From Paraburkholderia acidipaludis NBRC 101816 (GTDB lineage Bacteria; Pseudomonadota; Gammaproteobacteria; Burkholderiales; Burkholderiaceae): a stretch of DNA of 64,000 bases. The DNA lies in contig NZ_BAXZ01000007.1 of assembly GCF_000684975.1 (NCBI RefSeq), positions 62,001-126,000 of the forward strand, given 5' to 3'. Under the pieces are notes generated by a model. It ran no database searches, had not been told where the DNA came from, and saw nothing but the letters and a program-made list of their open reading frames with translations. Within the stretch, counting starts at the first letter, position 1, and each line of letters starts with the position of its first letter. The translations under genes and the position numbers were made by a program. This document shows, piece by piece, positions 59,336 to 64,000 of the stretch.

Positions 59336-61528
59336 ATGAAACTGGCCAAACGCCTGCTGCTTGCCGTGCTTGCACTGCAAGCAGCATGTATCGACACAGC
59401 CGTTGCCCAGGCAACGCTCAACTACACCACGTCGTGGATCGGCAATACCTTCGGATACGGCGACGGCAAGTGGGTACAGCTCGACATCGAGGCGATCGCC
59501 GTCGCGCCCGACGGCACGGTGTACGCCAACGCACCATGGGACGAGAGCGGCAGCGAGCTCGGCGTTTACCGCGCCGGCGACAAGCTCGCCGTAGGCGGCA
59601 ACACGCACGGCTGGGGCAATACGGGCGGCGACGCCATCGCGGCGAACACCAGTTACGTCTACGCCGCCATGTCGATAGGCAACGAGAGCAATGCGCTTTC
59701 GGGCGCCGACTACCCGCCCGCCGGGCAAACCTGGTACGGCGTCACGCGCCGCCTGCGCTCCAACATCGCAAAGGGCGCGCCGTTCGCGAGCGGCATCGGC
59801 AACAGCGCCAACGCCACGAAAGACAGCTTCGTGCGCGTGCGCGACGTGCCCACGGGCGACGACGGCGCCGTGCGCGGTCTCGCGGCCTCCGACACCGAAC
59901 TTTACGTCTCCGACACCTACGGCAACCGCATCGTCGTCTACGACGCGCAAACCATGCGTCAGCTACGCTCGTGGACCGCGCCGTCGCCGGGCCAGCTCGC
60001 GCTCGCGAGCGACTCCACGCTGTGGGTCGTGCAGGGCTTGCAGAGCGCGAGCGGCCCGACCATCGGCCACTACCGTGCAAACGGCACCGCGCTCAACGAC
60101 GCTCCGGTGCTGCCGCAGGGCACGGTGCCCACCGATCTCGCGTTCGCGCCCTCGGGTCAACTGACGATTGCCGATAACGGCCCGGCACAGCAGATCCTGC
60201 TCTATAGCCGCACGACAAGCGGCGCGATGCAGCTCACGACCACGCTCGGCACGCGCGACGGCATCTTCCACACCGTCAAGGGCACGCCCGGCGACTGGCG
60301 CTTCAACGGCATCACCGGCATTGGCTACGACTCGGCCGGCAATCTCTATGTCGCGCAGAATGGCCAGGGGCCACGCCCAATCGGATCGGCGCTCGTGGGC
60401 CAGGGCGCCGTGCTCGAAAGCTACGCCATGACCACGCGCTCGCTCGGCTGGCGACTCTACGGACTCCTGTTCGTGGACGCCGGCGCGTTCGATCCCGCCT
60501 CGACGGCCAACGTCTTCACCGGCTCGAAGCGCTTCACGATGGACTACACGCAGCCGGCCGGCAAGCAGTGGACCTACTCGGCCTTCACGCTCGACCGCTT
60601 CGACTACCCCGACGACCCCGCCTTCCACCTCGCGCGCGGCGTGCGCGGCTCGCCGATGGTGCGTCGCTTCGACGGCCAGTTGTTCCTCTACACGCTCGAC
60701 GAATACGCGCACTATCTCACGGCGTACCGCTTCGCGCCGGGCACGGAGGGCCAGGTGGCGATCCCGTCCGGCTTCTTCGCTCAAAACCCGCTGCCGGGCA
60801 ACTGGCCGGCGGGCCAGCCGACGTACGGCGAGTGGATGTGGCGCGACGCGAACGGCGACGGCAAGGTGGACGCGAACGAAATCACGGCCAATCCCTCGAC
60901 GGGCTCGACGGTAGGCGACGGCTACTGGTGGGTGGATGCTCCCTGCAACGTCTGGCTCGCGACGCCCGCCTCGGGCATACGCGAGATGCCGATGCTCGGT
61001 CTCGACGCCCACGGCAATCCGATGTATTCCTATGCATCCGCGAAGACGTTCCCGATGCCCGCGCCGTTCGCACGCGTTGCGCGCATGGTCTACGTGGCCG
61101 CGACGGACACGATGTATCTCACGGGCTACACCTCGGCAAGTCAGTACAACGCATCGCTCTGGAAAGAGGCCGGCCCGGTATTGGCCCGCTACGACAACTG
61201 GTCGAGCGGCTCGCCCGTGCTCACGTACACCGTGAACCTGCCCTGGAATACAAGCAGTGATCCGCAGATCACGACCGTGGGGATTGCCGTGGCGGGCAAC
61301 TATGTGTTCATCGCGGAGCTCTATACACCGCACGTCGACGTCTACGACACGCGCAGCGGTCAGTTCGTCGGCACCTTCACACCGGGCGCCGCTGTCGGCA
61401 GCACGACGGGCTGGGTCGACATCTATATGGGGCTCAGCGCAGCCGAGCAGCCGGACGGCAGCTACGTCGTCCTCGTGGAGGACGACGCACGCGCGAAGCT
61501 GCTCATGTACCAGTGGAAGCCGAACTAG
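59336..61528 (+). CDS. Large secreted beta-propeller-like protein with an EF-hand loop
   Basis: A 730-residue exported protein. The signal peptide (LLLAVLALQAACIDTAVAQA) could also be read as a lipoprotein signal at Cys18. The body has NHL/SMP-30-like blade repeats: IEAIAVAPDGTVYANAPWDE, VRGLAASDTELYVSDTYGNR, PTDLAFAPSGQLTIADNGPA and GIGYDSAGNLYVAQNGQG. A perfect 12-residue EF-hand loop, D504-A-N-G-D-G-K-V-D-A-N-E515, suggests calcium binding. There are almost no Cys. It could bind or hydrolyse a polymer or lactone at the surface. The exact family is not recognised. It is divergent from the ECF sigma operon and may be part of its regulon. Confidence 0.8.
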   Translation: MKLAKRLLLAVLALQAACIDTAVAQATLNYTTSWIGNTFGYGDGKWVQLDIEAIAVAPDGTVYANAPWDESGSELGVYRAGDKLAVGGNTHGWGNTGGDAIAANTSYVYAAMSIGNESNALSGADYPPAGQTWYGVTRRLRSNIAKGAPFASGIGNSANATKDSFVRVRDVPTGDDGAVRGLAASDTELYVSDTYGNRIVVYDAQTMRQLRSWTAPSPGQLALASDSTLWVVQGLQSASGPTIGHYRANGTALNDAPVLPQGTVPTDLAFAPSGQLTIADNGPAQQILLYSRTTSGAMQLTTTLGTRDGIFHTVKGTPGDWRFNGITGIGYDSAGNLYVAQNGQGPRPIGSALVGQGAVLESYAMTTRSLGWRLYGLLFVDAGAFDPASTANVFTGSKRFTMDYTQPAGKQWTYSAFTLDRFDYPDDPAFHLARGVRGSPMVRRFDGQLFLYTLDEYAHYLTAYRFAPGTEGQVAIPSGFFAQNPLPGNWPAGQPTYGEWMWRDANGDGKVDANEITANPSTGSTVGDGYWWVDAPCNVWLATPASGIREMPMLGLDAHGNPMYSYASAKTFPMPAPFARVARMVYVAATDTMYLTGYTSASQYNASLWKEAGPVLARYDNWSSGSPVLTYTVNLPWNTSSDPQITTVGIAVAGNYVFIAELYTPHVDVYDTRSGQFVGTFTPGAAVGSTTGWVDIYMGLSAAEQPDGSYVVLVEDDARAKLLMYQWKPN

Positions 61529-61549
61529 CCGGCCCGGCAGAAGGAAGCG

Positions 61550-61567
61550 GAAGGCCGCCCGGCCTTC
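61550..61567. terminator. Bidirectional terminator between the beta-propeller gene and wspR
   Basis: GAAGGCCG and CGGCCTTC, a perfect 8-bp stem with a 2-base loop, overlapping the stop codon of the convergent wspR gene. Confidence 0.55.
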
Positions 61568-62684
61568 ACCCGCGTGTGCCGATCTGCGTGGAAAAGGCCA
61601 CGCGGTTGCGTCCGTCGCGCTTGGCGCGATAGAGCGCCGCGTCGGCTTCCTCGATGAGCGCCGTTTCGGCGATGTTTTCGGCCGGCGTGAGCGTCGCCAC
61701 GCCTATGCTGATGGTGAGGTGTTCGCTCACGTCCGACCCTGCATGCGGCAGCGCCAGCGCCGCCACGTCGCGGCGCATTTTCTCGGCCAGCAGGCGCGCG
61801 CCGGCGCTGCCCGTGCCGGGCAGCACGACGGCGAATTCCTCGCCGCCGAAGCGCGCCACCAGATCGCGCGGCTGGTTGATCTCGCTGCGGATGGTCGCCG
61901 CCACGGTGCGCAGCACGCTGTCGCCCGACACGTGCCCATACGTGTCGTTATAGGGCTTGAAGTAGTCCACGTCGATCATCAGGAGCGACACCTCGGTGCG
62001 CTCGCGCAGCGCGCGGCGCCATTCCGCGCCGAGGAACTCGTCCAGGTAGCGGCGGTTCGAAAGGCCCGTGAGGCCGTCCGAATGCGTGAGCCGCCGCAGT
62101 TCCAGATTCGCCTTCAGCAGCTCTTGCTGGGAGCGGCGCAGCGCGCGATAGGCCTCGTCGCGCTGGAGCATGTTCATATAGGAGCGCGAATGATATTTCA
62201 ACCGCGCGATCAGCTCCACGCTGTCCGGCAGCTTGACGAGATAATCGTTCGCACCCGCGGCGAACGCCGCGCTCTTGATCGCGGGCTCCTCCTTGGTGGA
62301 AAGCACGATGATCGGCACATCGCGCATCGCCTCGTGGGCGCGGTAGGCTTTCACGAGCGTGAGCCCGTCGGTGCCCGGCATCACGAGGTCCTGCAGGATC
62401 ACGGTCGGGCGCACTTCCCGGGCCGTGTGCAACGCATCCTCGGGATGCGCGCAGTAGTGGAAGTCGATGTCGCGCTCGCCGCCCAGCGCGCGGCGCACGG
62501 CCTCGGCAACGATGGCCTGATCGTCCACGAGCAGCACCATCATCGGCAGCTCGGCGGCGGGCAGCGGCTGTTCGAGCGCGGCGCGCGCTGCCTCGAGCGA
62601 GGCTTCGAGCGCGGCGTCCTCGGTGCCGCCGGCCGGAGATGCGCCTTGCGCGCTTGCGGGAACGTTGAGCTTCTCGGTGGTCAT
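61566..62684 (-). CDS. wspR: Response-regulator diguanylate cyclase WspR
   Basis: A 372-residue protein: Ala/Glu-rich N-terminus (1-45), receiver domain (about 48-165) with phospho-acceptor Asp99 in LQDLVMPGTDG, a coiled linker (about 168-200) and GGDEF domain with RFGGEEFAVVL (GGEEF at 280-284). It makes cyclic di-GMP when phosphorylated by WspE, favouring biofilm growth on surfaces. The inhibitory RxxD position reads QPRD, so feedback control may be altered. The start at 62684 is the ATG that gives a normal N-terminus. It follows wspF by 70 bp. Confidence 0.93.
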   Translation of the reverse strand: MTTEKLNVPASAQGASPAGGTEDAALEASLEAARAALEQPLPAAELPMMVLLVDDQAIVAEAVRRALGGERDIDFHYCAHPEDALHTAREVRPTVILQDLVMPGTDGLTLVKAYRAHEAMRDVPIIVLSTKEEPAIKSAAFAAGANDYLVKLPDSVELIARLKYHSRSYMNMLQRDEAYRALRRSQQELLKANLELRRLTHSDGLTGLSNRRYLDEFLGAEWRRALRERTEVSLLMIDVDYFKPYNDTYGHVSGDSVLRTVAATIRSEINQPRDLVARFGGEEFAVVLPGTGSAGARLLAEKMRRDVAALALPHAGSDVSEHLTISIGVATLTPAENIAETALIEEADAALYRAKRDGRNRVAFSTQIGTRG

Positions 62685-62754
62685 GATGGTCGGTCGATTC
62701 TGTGCTGCTGTAAATGGGGAGCGCGCGCGCTCGCGGTTTCGTTCCGTTCGCGCC

Positions 62755-63768
62755 TCACACGGGGCGTTTGACGCGATCGCGCAGTTCGGCGGCAATGGCG
62801 CCAAGCGGCAGGATCGCGCACGCCGCGCCCAGCGCTGCCGCGGCCTTGGGCATGCCGTAGACGGCGCTCGTGGCCTGGTCCTGGGAAATCGTGTAGTAGC
62901 CCTTCGCGCGCATTTCCTTCAAGCCGATCGCTCCGTCACGGCCCATGCCGGTCAACAGCAGCCCCACCGCGTCGCCGCGCCAATGTTCGACCACGCTGCG
63001 AAAGAACGTGTCGACGGACGGCCGGTACGGCGTTTCCGCGGGCTCGCGCGTGTAGGCAAGCCGGCCGCCGGCGGTCATGCGCAAATGATCGTTGGTGGCG
63101 GCCAGCAGCGCGACGCGCGGTTCGGGACGGTCGCCTTCGCGCGCCACGCGCACGGTGAGCGGCGTCTGCCCGTCGAGCCACTCCGCCATGCCGGCGGCGA
63201 ACGACTGGTCCACGTGCTGCACGATCACGATGCCGGCCGCAAAGTCGGCGCTCAGGTCGCCCAGCACGCGCGCGAGCGCGGTCGGCCCGCCTGCCGACGC
63301 GCCAATCGCCACGAGCGGCACACGGCCCGGCGCGGCGCCGGTGGCCGCGGCCGGCGCGCGCACGGTGTCGGGCGTGCCGTGCAGCCGGCCGATCTGCTCG
63401 ATCTTCGCGAGCAGCAGATCGATCGTTTCGCGCGCGCCGGGACCGGCAAGCGAAGGCGTATCGACCGCATCGAGCGCGCCCGCGCCCATGGCCTCGTACA
63501 CGCGCCATGCGTTCGCGCCCACGCTGCTCGTCACGATCAGGATCGGGCACGACGAAGCCGCCATGATGCGCCGCGTGGCCTCCACGCCGTCGAGCTTCGG
63601 CATCACGAGGTCCATGAGCACCACGTCGGGCGGCCGGGCCGCGCAGAATTCGACGGCCTCCTCGCCGTCCGCGGCCACCCATAGCACGCGGTGCCCGGGA
63701 CATCGCGCAATGGCGTGACGCAGCGCCTCCACGGCAAGCGGCATATCGTTAGCAATGCCGATGTTCAT
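62755..63768 (-). CDS. wspF: Protein-glutamate methylesterase WspF (CheB-like)
   Basis: A 337-residue CheB-type protein: receiver domain with Asp53 (VLMDLVMPKLDG) and methylesterase domain with Ser158 (IGASAGGP), His185 (VQHVDQSF) and Asp278 (GMGRDGA). It removes methyl groups from the WspA receptor and damps the pathway. wspF loss in Pseudomonas gives wrinkly, high-cyclic-di-GMP colonies. Here the frame is intact. It starts at the wspE stop codon (1-bp overlap). Confidence 0.94.
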   Translation of the reverse strand: MNIGIANDMPLAVEALRHAIARCPGHRVLWVAADGEEAVEFCAARPPDVVLMDLVMPKLDGVEATRRIMAASSCPILIVTSSVGANAWRVYEAMGAGALDAVDTPSLAGPGARETIDLLLAKIEQIGRLHGTPDTVRAPAAATGAAPGRVPLVAIGASAGGPTALARVLGDLSADFAAGIVIVQHVDQSFAAGMAEWLDGQTPLTVRVAREGDRPEPRVALLAATNDHLRMTAGGRLAYTREPAETPYRPSVDTFFRSVVEHWRGDAVGLLLTGMGRDGAIGLKEMRAKGYYTISQDQATSAVYGMPKAAAALGAACAILPLGAIAAELRDRVKRPV

Positions 63769-64000
63769 CAGATCGCCTCTCCGATCAGATCGTTGACCGC
63801 ATCGAGCAGCGCCGCGTCGTGAAAGCTGCCCTTGGTGAGATAGTAGTCGGCGCCCGCCTCCAGCCCGCGCCGCCGGTCGTCCTCGCGATCCTTGTACGAG
63901 ACGATCATCACCGGCACGTGCTTCAGTTGCGGGTCGTTCCTGATCATGGTGACGAGTTCGATGCCGTCCATGCGCGGCATGTCCACGTCGGTGATGACGA
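63768..64000 (-). CDS. wspE: WspE hybrid sensor kinase/response regulator, C-terminal end only
   Basis: Only about 77 residues lie in the window. They are the end of a receiver domain: phospho-acceptor region TDVDMPRMDGIELV, the conserved Lys in YYLTKGSF, and the closing helix. In Wsp systems the CheA-like kinase WspE ends in just such a receiver, and its place right before wspF and wspR in the same direction supports the name. The kinase part lies beyond the window edge. Confidence 0.85.
   Translation of the reverse strand, partial: VITDVDMPRMDGIELVTMIRNDPQLKHVPVMIVSYKDREDDRRRGLEAGADYYLTKGSFHDAALLDAVNDLIGEAI

Noticed and set aside
1..64000. CRISPR arrays, tRNA or rRNA genes, prophage or integrase
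   Set aside because: No regular spaced repeats, no cloverleaf or rRNA segments, and no phage structural or integrase genes were recognised. The only mobile-element trace is the short IS2-like scar near 16.3 kb.

Overview
This 64 kb window is G+C-rich, densely coding and free of rRNA, tRNA or CRISPR arrays. Several family markers point to Burkholderiaceae, most likely a Paraburkholderia- or Caballeronia-type environmental strain, perhaps on a secondary chromosome: three general porins of the beta-proteobacterial type, a DUF4148 protein, a SYLF protein, a wsp cluster and many catabolic operons with IclR, LysR, AraC and ROK regulators. No species can be fixed from the sequence alone.

Layout. 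1-7.2 kb: a LysR regulator (cut by the window edge) converges on an operon for an acid sugar or polyol-type substrate: aldehyde dehydrogenase, MFS carrier, enolase-superfamily dehydratase and GMC oxidoreductase. A perfect palindrome carrying a T-N11-A LysR box lies upstream of that operon. 7.2-15.7 kb: envelope genes, namely a DUF4148 protein, a complete RND multidrug efflux operon, a SYLF protein and a porin. 15.7-21.4 kb: an insertion-sequence scar, a Lys/Ala-rich putative DNA-binding protein with a ribbon-helix-helix-like C-terminus, then an AraC regulator with a three-part periplasmic molybdenum hydroxylase (2Fe-2S subunit, Tat-exported Mo subunit, cytochrome c). 21.7-27.8 kb: a complete type I secretion system (HlyB-, HlyD- and TolC-type) followed by an Asn/Ser/Gly-rich repetitive protein with no signal peptide and no RTX repeats, the likely cargo. 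28.1-30.8 kb: a chemoreceptor with a possible flagellar sigma-28 promoter, a DUF1697 protein and an exported protein of unknown role.

31.1-44.6 kb: the centrepiece, a tightly overlapping 14-gene operon. It encodes a three-component Rieske oxygenase (ferredoxin, oxygenase, FAD reductase), a small recombinase-HTH-like protein, two SDRs (one with a non-canonical active site), a cupin, an alpha/beta hydrolase, an internal IclR regulator, a ThDP enzyme, an aspartate-dehydrogenase-like enzyme, an aldehyde dehydrogenase, a two-domain extradiol dioxygenase and an aromatic-acid MFS carrier. It reads as a complete uptake, hydroxylation and ring-cleavage pathway for an aromatic or N-heteroaromatic acid whose identity cannot be read from sequence. 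A divergent porin and a second, closely related IclR regulator flank it. The shared intergenic region holds two nearly identical operator-like palindromes, one just downstream of each putative -10 box.

47.2-52.4 kb: a VapC toxin remnant, then a ROK regulator with a 39-bp palindrome over its own leader, followed by a sugar ABC importer. 52.4-61.5 kb: a GAF/PAS/GGDEF protein, a BON protein, a third porin, an ECF sigma/anti-sigma operon with a membrane partner, and a large secreted beta-propeller-like protein with a perfect EF-hand loop. 61.6-64 kb: wspR, wspF and the end of wspE, the surface-sensing cyclic-di-GMP pathway.
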